Source: Bacteroidales bacterium (GTDB lineage: Bacteria > Bacteroidota > Bacteroidia > Bacteroidales > Tenuifilaceae). Taken from it: a DNA stretch of 64,000 nt. The first letter of the stretch is position 1; each line of letters opens with the position of its first letter. The notes beneath the pieces were generated by a model, which made no database searches, had not been told where the DNA came from, and saw only the letters and a program-made list of their open reading frames with translations. The DNA lies in assembly GCA_013376985.1 (NCBI GenBank), contig JACABB010000023.1:1-64000 (forward strand), given 5' to 3'. A program made the position numbers and the translations under genes. This document shows positions 24,288 through 32,608 of the stretch, one piece after another.

Positions 24288-26357
24288 CTAAAACCTCACC
24301 CTTACCATCACCCTCAAATCATTCTTTTGGTTGCCGTTGATTAGGTCGAGGCCTTGGCCTATTTCTTTAACGTCGGAGTAGTAGGTTTGTGACCAGCGTA
24401 GCCAGCAATCGATGCGGCTTGTTGGGCTATAGGCTAGCATTATGTAGGTACGGATTCCCTTGGATGAGTAGGCGGGAACGGAAAAGGTGTAGAGCATATC
24501 GCTCTCGTAGCTGTAAATTCGGGTGTTCCACGAGGGGGTGTCGAATATTGCGAACCGAAACGATACGGTAATCGGGTATTTTGGGTGGGTGTAGCCAATA
24601 TCCTGCGAAAGGGCATATCCACGCTCCCGCCCTGTGCTATCGTTGCTAAATTCTGTAAAATCGAAACGGCTTCGAAGCATTAACCCCTTATCGGGAGCGT
24701 AGGTGAGCTGAACCCTTGCGGATTGTGATTTTTGGGGAATAACAACCACCATCCTATCGCATTCTGAGATATAGTTCTGCTCCGAACTCTTTATTCTATA
24801 GCGTACCTGCCCTGTAAACGTTGCGCTAAAGCGATATTCGGATTGCACTAGGTACTCATGCCCTGTGGAGGGCGCATTTACCCTATACTTCAGCCATGGG
24901 AATGAGAAGATATCGATATACCCCGATAGGGTTAACCGCTTAATGGGAAACAGGGTAATGCCTGTAAATATGCCCTTCTCGTTGTACGCCCCGCTGCCCT
25001 CGGCAAATGCGGATGTGTAGATATTTGTATAACCTCTGGTGTAACTCCTGCCAAGCACCGAGAATTCTACTAATGGTGATAGTTTGAATAGCCCACCAAT
25101 AAGCATGGCATGTTCAGAGGTTTTGGGTTCGAGGGTTACTTCGCCAAAGAGGAGGTGGTTCTTAATATATCGCTGGAGGTTAAAGCCAATATTTGTTCTA
25201 CCTGTGGGTGAAGGACTGTAGAGTTTGTACAGCGAACTATCAACTCTAAAACCGCCATCAACCCTAACGTGCGAGATGGTTATTCCTCCAGTTATCTTTC
25301 GCCCTTTGTAGGATATGTTACCTCCGGCAATCAGTTCGCCCAGTGCGCCCTTGCTCGATATTTCGGTTGGAGTTCGGTGTAACCCCGATTGGGGCAATGA
25401 GGTAAAGTATTTTTGACCATCAATCAAAGTGTCATCAAGGCTTGCATCAATCTTTTTGTATGAGCCGAAGACTGTAAAATCAAATTTTTTTATTGGAATG
25501 GTCACCCCTGCGCCTCTCAGGAATATATTTTCATTCGCCGAGGAGTGCTTCACCAACCCACGAGGTCGTTTTCGTATGCCTAGTGGGTCGGATGACTTCC
25601 CGGCGGACAGATTGCTCCAAAATGTTAATCCCTGCCCAAATTCTGCATCAAAATCGCCAACAACGAGTTTCTTTATCACCCCAACTTTTGAAAGGGTGAA
25701 ATAGCCCGATAGGTAATCGAATCCTTTCTGATTTGCACCCTTAAAGAATTGTTCGCCCGCATCCTTTTCTGCTAACAATCCAAACGCCATCCGATCCTTG
25801 GCCTGAAAACTATAGCGGGTATAAAGTGAATATTTACTCCCCAAGTATCTTGATGCTTCGGGCGTTGAAGGGTTTTTATAACCAGCCTGATTTTCGAGAA
25901 TTGTGCTTGATTTTACGCTTACCTCATGCCTGCCATTTCTTAAAAGATATTTAAGCGGCTCTAAATCGTTAGGATTACCAATTTTAATAAACGGAACGAT
26001 TCTTTGTATATCAGCCTTCTCAAAACCAAATACTAGCTGCAGTTCATAGATGCTTAGTACATTTCCGTTCGTTTGAATGTAATCCCAAAGGCTTTTTATC
26101 TGAAAATCGGACAGAAAGGCCAATTTGGATAGATCCTCAAGGCTGCACTGGTTAATGTTTAAAGGGTTTTCGAGTAGATACGTCAAATCCTCAACAATTG
26201 GGGTGTAATCTATCTCCTGATCTGTTTTTGATGACATATCCTCAATGATATCGGATATTAGCTGCTGGGGATCAACCACAACTCCCTGCGACCAAACCTT
26301 TTGCATAGCAAAAAGGAGAATCAGTATAAATACTATTTTGTATCTATTCAGGCACAT
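24288..26357 (-). CDS. Exported helix-hairpin-helix protein with a probable outer-membrane barrel
   Basis: A 689-residue protein with a signal peptide (cleavage near VWSQG). Residues about 50-130 hold ComEA-like helix-hairpin-helix motifs (PLNINQCSLEDLSKLAFLSDFQIKSL; GNVLSIYELQLVFGFEKADIQRIVPFI). From about 150 to the end there are repeated alternating strands with aromatic ends, finishing MVRVRF, as in an outer-membrane beta-barrel. Similar HhH-barrel proteins are common in Bacteroidota, with no settled function; a link to DNA handling at the surface is only suggested by the HhH motif. It is rather GC-rich compared with the defence genes next door. The neighbouring gene on the same strand also encodes a barrel. 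Confidence 0.75.
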   Translation of the reverse strand: MCLNRYKIVFILILLFAMQKVWSQGVVVDPQQLISDIIEDMSSKTDQEIDYTPIVEDLTYLLENPLNINQCSLEDLSKLAFLSDFQIKSLWDYIQTNGNVLSIYELQLVFGFEKADIQRIVPFIKIGNPNDLEPLKYLLRNGRHEVSVKSSTILENQAGYKNPSTPEASRYLGSKYSLYTRYSFQAKDRMAFGLLAEKDAGEQFFKGANQKGFDYLSGYFTLSKVGVIKKLVVGDFDAEFGQGLTFWSNLSAGKSSDPLGIRKRPRGLVKHSSANENIFLRGAGVTIPIKKFDFTVFGSYKKIDASLDDTLIDGQKYFTSLPQSGLHRTPTEISSKGALGELIAGGNISYKGRKITGGITISHVRVDGGFRVDSSLYKLYSPSPTGRTNIGFNLQRYIKNHLLFGEVTLEPKTSEHAMLIGGLFKLSPLVEFSVLGRSYTRGYTNIYTSAFAEGSGAYNEKGIFTGITLFPIKRLTLSGYIDIFSFPWLKYRVNAPSTGHEYLVQSEYRFSATFTGQVRYRIKSSEQNYISECDRMVVVIPQKSQSARVQLTYAPDKGLMLRSRFDFTEFSNDSTGRERGYALSQDIGYTHPKYPITVSFRFAIFDTPSWNTRIYSYESDMLYTFSVPAYSSKGIRTYIMLAYSPTSRIDCWLRWSQTYYSDVKEIGQGLDLINGNQKNDLRVMVRVRF

Positions 26358-26417
26358 AACTTAGTAGTAGTTCCTTTTGGAAGAAAATATGCTCACGCTA
26401 GTTTCGAGTTAATAGTT

Positions 26418-26568
26418 CACGCAAAGTCGCGAAGTTCGCGAAGAAGAGGATTTCTCTGAAGCTTTACGCTTTGCTCTGTGCAATATGTTATGACATTGTT
26501 ACACTGAGATACACCGAGAAGCACAGTTGGAAACAACAATTTCTTTGTGGCTTTGCGACTTTGCGTAC
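26418..26568. repeat. Dispersed palindromic repeat (GCAAAGTCGC family), copy 2
   Basis: The ends CACGCAAAGTCGCGAAG and CTTTGCGACTTTGCGT are inverted over about 15 bp, with a degenerate interior. Related copies lie at 6566-6678 and 33566-33662. Confidence 0.6.
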
Positions 26569-26595
26569 AAATCTTCTCTATTTTTAATCTGATTC

Positions 26596-27471
26596 TCATT
26601 TCTCAGGCTTATCCTGTTTGCTGGTTTTGCTATTGAATGTATAGGCAACCGATAGGTACGGCGTATATCCCAAAACTTCGTGGTATGAGAATGCCAAATC
26701 GAAATCTAATGATTTTACCTTCCACCCAAGACCAAATGCCAACGACATAGGATTCGAGGACATCCCTGCCCTAAAATATAAGTTTTTAGCGGGTGAATAC
26801 TCAAGACCCGTTCTGAAAACTGGGCTAGATTGGGTGTTATCGTCACCCTGGAGGGTTATAAGAACATACCTGGAAGGTCTGTAAGCCAATCCAATACCGA
26901 AAAAAGTGTTGAGATTCTGATTACTCCCAAGCGACGAATGTGTTGGGTTAAAAGCATAAGCCCCAATCGCAACTTTTTCGAGAGGTTGATAAATGATTCC
27001 CCCTTCGGCGGTTAGGCAATTCGAGCTGCCGTATCCTCCCGCTAATTGCACAGTGTGGTAATTGAATCCAACCCCAGCAGCAATTGTCTTGGATAGCATC
27101 ATTCCATAGGAAAGGCCAAATCTCGATTGGCTGTACTGGCTGTAGCCAAAATGGGTAATAGCAACCCCAAAAGTTCCTGGTTTCACTGGGATACAACCGC
27201 CCAAAGAGCTATAGTTGAGCTCCTTTACAAAATATCTATTCTCGTGGTAAACACCAGCCCAGTAATCGTGCTGCCATCCCAAACCAGCCTGATTATTGAA
27301 CATCGACCAAGAGTCCGTTAGGGCAATTGCGCTATTCCCCATACCAGAAGCCCTAGCTCCAATAAGCTTATCGGGCTCTGATGAATATGAAAGTAGGGGG
27401 AAAAGAAGTGGGAGTAGAAAAAGTTTGCTTGTATTGATAAAATCAAAAGGCTTCAATCTGCAAAAAATCAT
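26596..27471 (-). CDS. Outer-membrane beta-barrel protein, PorV/PorQ-like fold
   Basis: A 291-residue exported protein. After a signal sequence it reads GARASGMGNSAIALTDSWSMFNNQAGLG, the N-terminal plug signature of FadL/PorV/PorQ-type barrels. Alternating strands follow to the end (YLSVAYTFNSK). PorV and PorQ are T9SS outer-membrane components, and T9SS substrates are encoded in this window, but paralogues of unknown role are frequent. No lipid or substrate can be deduced. It overlaps nothing and ends one nt from purE in the genome, so it is immediately downstream of purE on the same strand and probably cotranscribed. Confidence 0.7.
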   Translation of the reverse strand: MIFCRLKPFDFINTSKLFLLPLLFPLLSYSSEPDKLIGARASGMGNSAIALTDSWSMFNNQAGLGWQHDYWAGVYHENRYFVKELNYSSLGGCIPVKPGTFGVAITHFGYSQYSQSRFGLSYGMMLSKTIAAGVGFNYHTVQLAGGYGSSNCLTAEGGIIYQPLEKVAIGAYAFNPTHSSLGSNQNLNTFFGIGLAYRPSRYVLITLQGDDNTQSSPVFRTGLEYSPAKNLYFRAGMSSNPMSLAFGLGWKVKSLDFDLAFSYHEVLGYTPYLSVAYTFNSKTSKQDKPEK

Positions 27472-27472
27472 G

Positions 27473-27985
27473 CTAATTCACTTTATACTCAAACTTAACT
27501 TTAGATAATTCTTGATTTGCAGATATTACCTTTTTGGCAAGACTTTGCTTGAACTCAATCATTTGTTTTTGAACCTCGGGTTCGCCAGTTCCAATAATCT
27601 GGATAGCAAGAATACCCGCATTGCGAGCGCCATCCAGAGCTACGGTTGCTACTGGAATTCCTGCAGGCATCTGAAGAATGGAGAGGATTGAATCCCAACC
27701 ATCAATTGAATTTGACGATTTAACTGGCACTCCAATTACTGGAAGTGGAGTTAATGCAGCAATAACGCCTGGAAGATGAGCAGCTCCGCCAGCTCCGGCA
27801 ATTATCACCTTAATTCCACGGGTATGAGCATTGCGGGCAAAATCCAAAACCTGATCGGGTGTACGATGCGCCGATAGGGCATTCATCTCGAATGGAATCA
27901 TCATCTCGTTCAGTACCTTCGCAGCCTCTTCCATAATTGGTAGGTCCGATGCGCTGCCCATAATTATGCTTACTTTAGGATTCAT
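27473..27985 (-). CDS. purE: 5-(carboxyamino)imidazole ribonucleotide mutase PurE
   Basis: Converts N5-CAIR to CAIR in purine biosynthesis. The 170-residue protein carries SIIMGSASDLPIMEEAAKVL, the catalytic SAHRTPD loop (near 40-46), GAGGAAHLPGVIA and SILQMPAGIPVATVALDGARNAG, the full class I PurE signature. No purK is adjacent. Upstream in the leader, in sense orientation, lies a 61-nt hairpin also found before rlmN and cyd. Confidence 0.95.
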   Translation of the reverse strand: MNPKVSIIMGSASDLPIMEEAAKVLNEMMIPFEMNALSAHRTPDQVLDFARNAHTRGIKVIIAGAGGAAHLPGVIAALTPLPVIGVPVKSSNSIDGWDSILSILQMPAGIPVATVALDGARNAGILAIQIIGTGEPEVQKQMIEFKQSLAKKVISANQELSKVKFEYKVN

Positions 27986-28015
27986 CTGTCTATTTTTTGT
28001 TTTTAAAGGTTACAG

Positions 28016-28076
28016 ATGGAACATCTATAGATAGTCATTCTCGTGTGTGTTAAGACTACTATCATGGATGTTTCAT
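28016..28076 (-). ncRNA. Conserved leader hairpin, copy B (upstream of purE)
   Basis: Read on the minus strand, this 61-nt unit begins ATGAAACATCCATG and ends GATGTTCCAT. The stem pairs ACATC with GATGT and continues as GATAGT / ACTATC with a bulge. Length and end motifs match copies A (4583) and C (38646). It begins about 90 nt before the purE ATG. Confidence 0.5.
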
Positions 28077-28099
28077 TTTATGTTTTTTTTAGGATTTTA

Positions 28100-28329
28100 A
28101 GATACAAATTTGTTAACAAACCACCAAACTTCAAAAAAATATAATATTTCTCTGCTAATTTTTATAAGATATAAAATATTTCCTAAAACGTTGTCACAAA
28201 ACAAACACCTCGCTATTTAATTGGATTATAGCAAATTTCAAAGAGCAGATATGATGTTAATCAATCAGAATAATAATAGGATTCCTTGTCCAACTGATAT
28301 GGAGTCGATTGCACAATCGCTTTATTTTA
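28100..28329. other. AT-rich spacer between purE and hpt
   Basis: Divergent promoter region. Apart from a palindromic CAAATTTG (28105-28112) and the hpt -7 box at its right edge I see nothing definite. Confidence 0.5.
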
Positions 28330-28337
28330 TACCTTTG
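28330..28337 (+). promoter_or_regulatory. Putative -7 box for hpt
   Basis: TACCTTTG matches TAnnTTTG, 24-31 nt before the hpt ATG; likely promoter of the hpt-adk-obg-PAP2 run. Confidence 0.5.
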
Positions 28338-28360
28338 CTGGATGTTAGAAAAACGTAATT

Positions 28361-28903
28361 ATGAAGAATGTGAGAATAAAAGATTTAGAATTTAAGCTAT
28401 GCTATACCTCCGATGATATTCAATCGGACATTGATGTATTATCATCCAAACTCAACCACGATTTTAAAGACACTAAGACTCCAATACTATTTCTGTCGAT
28501 TCTTAACGGAGCGTTTATGTTTACTGCTGATCTAATGAAGCGCATTCAATTCCCTTGTGAGATTTCATTTATTAGATTAGCTTCATACGAGGGAACGTCT
28601 TCAACAGGAACCATTAGAGAGATTATTGGGCTAACCGATAATATTGAAGGGCGTACTGTTATTATTCTTGAAGACATTGTTGATACTGGACTTACACTCC
28701 AAAAATTATACGAGGGACTAACAAAAAAAAATCCAACACAATTACTTATTGCCACTCTCCTCTTTAAACCAGATGCTTACAAGGGTAGCATTAAAGTAGA
28801 TTATATAGGCAAATCCATTCCAAATGATTTTATTGTAGGTTACGGGCTTGATTATGATGGATTGGGAAGGAACTTACCTAATATTTACACCATAGTTGAA
28901 TAA
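28361..28903 (+). CDS. hpt: Hypoxanthine phosphoribosyltransferase
   Basis: Salvages hypoxanthine (and usually guanine) to IMP/GMP using PRPP. The 180-residue protein shows the PRPP-binding loop VIILEDIVDTGLTL (near 103-116) and the flexible-loop region with SFIRLASYEGTSSTG. The C-terminal IGKSIPNDFIVGYGLDYDGLGRNLPNIY block carries the purine-contact residues. It is first in a run with adk (37 nt away) and obg. The divergent purE makes this a purine-related pair of transcription units. Confidence 0.95.
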   Translation: MKNVRIKDLEFKLCYTSDDIQSDIDVLSSKLNHDFKDTKTPILFLSILNGAFMFTADLMKRIQFPCEISFIRLASYEGTSSTGTIREIIGLTDNIEGRTVIILEDIVDTGLTLQKLYEGLTKKNPTQLLIATLLFKPDAYKGSIKVDYIGKSIPNDFIVGYGLDYDGLGRNLPNIYTIVE

Positions 28904-28940
28904 ATCAATTTAAAAAGTATTAATTCCTAATAATTACCCT

Positions 28941-29513
28941 ATGCTAAATATCGTTTTATTTGGCCCTCCCGGTGCGGGCAAAGGAACTCAATCCGAAAAA
29001 TTGATAGAGAAATACAACCTACAGCACCTATCAACAGGAGATATTTTGCGCAAAGCAATTCAAAATCAAACACCACTTGGACTTGAGGCTAAACAGTTTA
29101 TCGATAAAGGCGAACTAGTACCCGATGAAACTGTTATTGGTCTTATTGCAAAGGAACTTGATATTCATAAAAATGTAAAAGGGTTTATTTTCGACGGTTT
29201 TCCTAGAACTACAGTTCAAGCGCAAAAACTCGATGAAATGTTAAACAGCAAAGGCATTTCCATAACCCTTATGATGGCTCTTGAGGTTGATCATAAGGAA
29301 TTGGTTAAAAGATTGCTTAACCGGGGACTTCTTTCTGCACGAACCGATGACCAGAATGAAACTGTAATTGAAAATAGAATTAAAGTTTATAACGAATACA
29401 CCCAAATTGTTGCTGAGTACTACAAAGCACAGAATAAATTTAAGACAATTGATGGCATGGGTAGCATCGATGAAATATTCGAAAGGCTTTGCAAGACGAT
29501 TAAAGAGTTTTAA
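28941..29513 (+). CDS. adk: Adenylate kinase, short form
   Basis: Interconverts ATP + AMP and 2 ADP. The P-loop GPPGAGKG is at 7-14 (in [17 protein letters not shown]). The AMP-binding [11 protein letters not shown] and [18 protein letters not shown] motifs follow. The lid is short ([24 protein letters not shown]), without Cys pairs, as in other 190-residue Bacteroidota enzymes. It lies between hpt and obg. Confidence 0.95.
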   Translation: MLNIVLFGPPGAGKGTQSEKLIEKYNLQHLSTGDILRKAIQNQTPLGLEAKQFIDKGELVPDETVIGLIAKELDIHKNVKGFIFDGFPRTTVQAQKLDEMLNSKGISITLMMALEVDHKELVKRLLNRGLLSARTDDQNETVIENRIKVYNEYTQIVAEYYKAQNKFKTIDGMGSIDEIFERLCKTIKEF

Positions 29514-29545
29514 TTGATTTACTAGAGATTTGTAGGGAAGAAACC

Positions 29546-30535
29546 ATGGCATCATCAAATTTTATTGATTACGTAAAAATTTACTGTCGTTCGGGTAAAG
29601 GGGGCGCAGGAAGTGTACACTTCCGCAGGGAGAAATTCATCCCCAAAGGAGGCCCCGATGGCGGTGATGGAGGCCGTGGGGGTCATATCTACCTTAAAGG
29701 TAGCGAACAGATGTGGACGCTACTCCACCTTAAGTATAAACGCCATATAATTGCCGAAAGTGGTCAATCGGGAAGCGGTGCTCGCTGCTCTGGCTCTGAT
29801 GGGAAAGATATAATCATTGAGGTTCCACTCGGTACTGTAGCCAAAAATGCCGAAACTGATGAGGTAATATGCGAAATCACTCAGAAAGACGATTTGGTTA
29901 TGCTTATGAAAGGGGGACGAGGCGGACAAGGGAACTGGAATTTTAAAACAGCAACCCTACAAACCCCAAGATTTGCGCAACCGGGAGAACCAGAAATTGA
30001 GGGACACATAATTCTTGAACTTAAAATTCTTGCCGATATTGGGCTGGTTGGATTCCCAAATGCAGGTAAATCGACCCTACTATCGGTAGTTTCGGCAGCA
30101 AAGCCCAAGATTGCCGATTATCCATTTACAACTCTAGTTCCTAACATTGGAATCGTCTCCTATCGCGATAACAGATCGTTTGTAATGGCTGATATACCGG
30201 GGATAATTGAGGGTGCTCATGAAGGAAAGGGTCTTGGGCTTCGTTTCCTTAGACATATTGAGCGAAACTCAATGCTTTTATTCATGATACCTGCCGATAG
30301 CGATAGCATTCGTGAACAGTACGACATACTTGTTAACGAGCTAAAAATGTATAACCCCGAGCTGCTGGATAAGAAAAGGGTACTCGCTATCTCCAAATGC
30401 GACCTGATTGATGCTGAACTTAAGAAAGGCATTAAAAAAGATTTACCTAAATTACCAACTGTTTTTATTTCAGCACTAACGGACATTGGAATAACCGAAT
30501 TAAAGGATTTGCTCTGGGAGCAACTCAATAGCTAA
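29546..30535 (+). CDS. obg: GTPase ObgE/CgtA
   Basis: An essential GTPase that binds the 50S ribosomal subunit and influences ribosome assembly and the stringent response. The 329-residue protein has the Gly-rich Obg fold (1-158: [34 protein letters not shown]), then the G domain. The latter shows G1 GFPNAGKST (near 170), G3 [16 protein letters not shown] and G4 SKCDL. The optional C-terminal OCT domain is absent, which is common. It begins 32 nt after adk and is 4 nt from the PAP2 gene. Confidence 0.96.
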   Translation: MASSNFIDYVKIYCRSGKGGAGSVHFRREKFIPKGGPDGGDGGRGGHIYLKGSEQMWTLLHLKYKRHIIAESGQSGSGARCSGSDGKDIIIEVPLGTVAKNAETDEVICEITQKDDLVMLMKGGRGGQGNWNFKTATLQTPRFAQPGEPEIEGHIILELKILADIGLVGFPNAGKSTLLSVVSAAKPKIADYPFTTLVPNIGIVSYRDNRSFVMADIPGIIEGAHEGKGLGLRFLRHIERNSMLLFMIPADSDSIREQYDILVNELKMYNPELLDKKRVLAISKCDLIDAELKKGIKKDLPKLPTVFISALTDIGITELKDLLWEQLNS

Positions 30536-30539
30536 AAGC

Positions 30540-31103
30540 ATGGTTGATACGCTACAACATCTGGATACTCAACTATTCCTATTCCTAAATGGACTTAATT
30601 CCCCATTCTGGGATCCCATTATGCTTTTTGTATCGGGGAAAATTCAATGGGTACCATTTTATCTATTACTAATCTATTTTATTGCCCGTAAATATGGGTG
30701 GAAAACGCTATGGTGGCTGCTTGCCATAACTATTGTTGTTGTAGCAACAGATAGGGTTTCATCTGGTTTGTTTAAAAACGTTTTCCAACGATTAAGACCC
30801 TGCCATAATCCCGATTTGCAAGGGATAATGCATTTAGTTGGAAAATGTGGAGGTCAATACGGGTTTATATCATCACATGCAGCAAATACATTTGGCGTTG
30901 CTGTATTCCTGTCGTTTCTTTTCAAAAATAGGTGGGCTACCATTGGTCTCCTTTTCTGGGCTGCATTCGTATCCTATAGCAGAATTTACCTAGGGGTTCA
31001 TTACCCCGGCGATGTGCTATGCGGAGCAATTGTTGGTGCTGGAATTGGAATAAGCATTTGGTTACCTGCAAACCATTTCATCAACCGAAAAAGAAGTGCC
31101 TAA
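30540..31103 (+). CDS. PAP2-family membrane phosphatase
   Basis: A 187-residue membrane protein with about five transmembrane helices and the three PAP2 motifs: KNVFQRLRP (KxxxxxxRP), SSHAANT (PSGH-type, with the catalytic His), and SRIYLGVHYPGD (SRxxxxxHxxxD). It removes phosphate from a lipid phosphate such as undecaprenyl diphosphate or phosphatidylglycerol phosphate. The substrate cannot be told apart by sequence. It starts 4 nt after obg, so it is translated from the same transcript. Confidence 0.9.
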   Translation: MVDTLQHLDTQLFLFLNGLNSPFWDPIMLFVSGKIQWVPFYLLLIYFIARKYGWKTLWWLLAITIVVVATDRVSSGLFKNVFQRLRPCHNPDLQGIMHLVGKCGGQYGFISSHAANTFGVAVFLSFLFKNRWATIGLLFWAAFVSYSRIYLGVHYPGDVLCGAIVGAGIGISIWLPANHFINRKRSA

Positions 31104-31105
31104 AA

Positions 31106-31190
31106 TGCCTAGAGTTTGGAGTGACTAAAGTATTACTATGGGAACTGCAAACTCTAGGCACTCTAGGCACTCAAAACTCTTGGCACTAAC
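31106..31190. repeat. Inverted and tandem CTCTAGGCA repeats
   Basis: TGCCTAGAGTTTG (31106-31118 region) pairs with CAAACTCTAGGCA about 30 nt later, followed by a second CTCTAGGCACT. The structure lies between the PAP2 and lipoate-ligase genes and may act as an attenuating hairpin. Confidence 0.45.
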
Positions 31191-31192
31191 CT

Positions 31193-32173
31193 ATGCTTCT
31201 TATTCAACAAACATCAACTAATCCCTACTTCAATATTGCATCAGAAGAATTTCTGTTGAGATATTTCCTAGATGATATCTTTATTCTTTACCGTAATGAA
31301 CCATCCATTATTGTAGGAAAACATCAAAACACATTATCCGAAATAAATCTTGAATACGCCACAAAGAATGCACTTAAAGTAATTCGAAGATTATCGGGTG
31401 GCGGAACTGTTTACCATGATTTGGGTAACCTTAACTACACCTTCATTGCTAATGGAAAAGAAGGAACTTTGGTCGATTTCAAAAAATTCACACAGCCAAT
31501 CATCAACGTACTTCAAAATTTGGGTGTTGATGCTAAACTGGGAGGTAAAAACGATATCCGAGTAGGAGATAAAAAGATATCGGGAAATGCGGAGCATGTG
31601 TATAAGAACAGAGTACTCCACCATGGCACTTTGCTATTCTCATCGAATCTGGATGAGCTGAATGAATCTATTAAAATCAACCCGAATACCTATTCCGATA
31701 AGGCGGTAAAATCTATCCGAAGTGAAGTTGCGAACATCTCCGAGTTTTTAAAAGAAACAATTACCATTACTGAATTTGCCGACTTAATTGCAAACCACAT
31801 AAAACAAGCATTCCCAAGCAGCAAAAGCTATCAACTTAACATCAATGACATAAAAAAAATTAACGATCTAGTTGATACTAAATATTCAACGTGGGATTGG
31901 AACTACGGCTACTCCCCTACTTATACATTGAAAAAAGAGATTCTTATTGGGGAAAATATTTTAGGAATTATGATTAGCGTTGATAAGGGTATAATTCGTG
32001 AAGTTAAGCTGAAAGGGGATTTTTTGAAGAATGAAGATCTTTTAAAAATTGAGCAATCGATCACCGATTGCCCTCATGATATTAAAGCTATTACAGAAAA
32101 AATATCAACAATTGGGTTAGAAAATATCAACCCGAACCTAACTGTTGATGGGATTTTGAGGGGATTGTTTTGA
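31193..32173 (+). CDS. lplA: Lipoate--protein ligase (LplA-like)
   Basis: Activates free lipoate (or octanoate) with ATP and attaches it to lipoyl domains. The 326-residue protein contains the BPL/LplA motif RRLSGGGTVYHDLGNLNYTFI (near 65-85), GGKNDIRVGDKKISGNAEHVYKNRVLHHGTLLFSSNL with the catalytic Lys in KISGNA, and a C-terminal accessory domain (residues about 240-326) as in full-length LplA. Together with lipA-lipB at 13 kb the organism would have both synthesis and salvage of lipoate. It stands alone, with repeat-filled DNA on both sides. Confidence 0.92.
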   Translation: MLLIQQTSTNPYFNIASEEFLLRYFLDDIFILYRNEPSIIVGKHQNTLSEINLEYATKNALKVIRRLSGGGTVYHDLGNLNYTFIANGKEGTLVDFKKFTQPIINVLQNLGVDAKLGGKNDIRVGDKKISGNAEHVYKNRVLHHGTLLFSSNLDELNESIKINPNTYSDKAVKSIRSEVANISEFLKETITITEFADLIANHIKQAFPSSKSYQLNINDIKKINDLVDTKYSTWDWNYGYSPTYTLKKEILIGENILGIMISVDKGIIREVKLKGDFLKNEDLLKIEQSITDCPHDIKAITEKISTIGLENINPNLTVDGILRGLF

Positions 32174-32205
32174 ACTCTAAGTATAACCACAATGAATCCA
32201 AAGAA

Positions 32206-32405
32206 TATTAGCCACTATCGCAAAATGCGATATAATAGGTTGCTGCTTTGAGTTATAAACCCCAACCCCTTGAAAAGGGGCTGTAACAGAGTGATGCAAG
32301 GGATTCTGTTCCATTTATCGTAGTGAATTGCTTTGTGTTTTTTGTGCCTTCTTTGTGCCTTTTGTGGAATAGCCATGTTAGCCATTATCGCAAATTGCGA
32401 TATTA
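32206..32405. repeat. Direct repeat of a palindrome, TATCGCAAAATGCGATA
   Basis: TATCGCAAAATGCGATA (32216-32232) and TATCGCAAATTGCGATA (32386-32402) are near-identical 17-bp palindromes, each preceded by TTAGCCAYT, 170 bp apart. Between them are CCCCTT / AAGGGG and TTTGTGCCTT repeats. The 435-bp spacer holds no gene; its right part (32475-32514) has a fragment of the TAGTTGCTGGTTAC family. Confidence 0.6.
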
Positions 32406-32474
32406 TTACCCGTGGGGTTTATGGGAAGGGAAAAACCTCTGTTGATATATTCACAATGGTTATTCTGCCAATTA

Positions 32475-32514
32475 CTGGTTGCTAGTTGCTATTAACCAGT
32501 AACTTGAATTAGCC
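32475..32514. repeat. Fragment of TAGTTGCTGGTTAC family
   Basis: ACTGGTTGCTAGTTGC and AACCAGTAACTTGAATT, the two end words of the family, are joined here without the interior. Confidence 0.4.
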
Positions 32515-32559
32515 ATAACAATCCGAGTTGGCAAACATTCGTCGCCACAAAAATGTTTG

Positions 32560-32604
32560 TATTTTTGTATCAAAATTAGATCTATTAAAAACTTAAGGAG
32601 GAAT
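32560..32604 (+). promoter_or_regulatory. Promoter and strong ribosome-binding site of the MBL-fold gene
   Basis: A -7 box TATTTTTG is at 32560-32567. AAGGAGGA lies 8 nt before the ATG at 32609, a strong Shine-Dalgarno sequence that is unusual among genes in this window. Confidence 0.6.
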
Positions 32605-32608
32605 TAAA

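Noticed and set aside
24389-24571. Arg-rich frames opposite the HhH-barrel gene
   Set aside because: They are antisense shadows created by the relatively GC-rich barrel gene.
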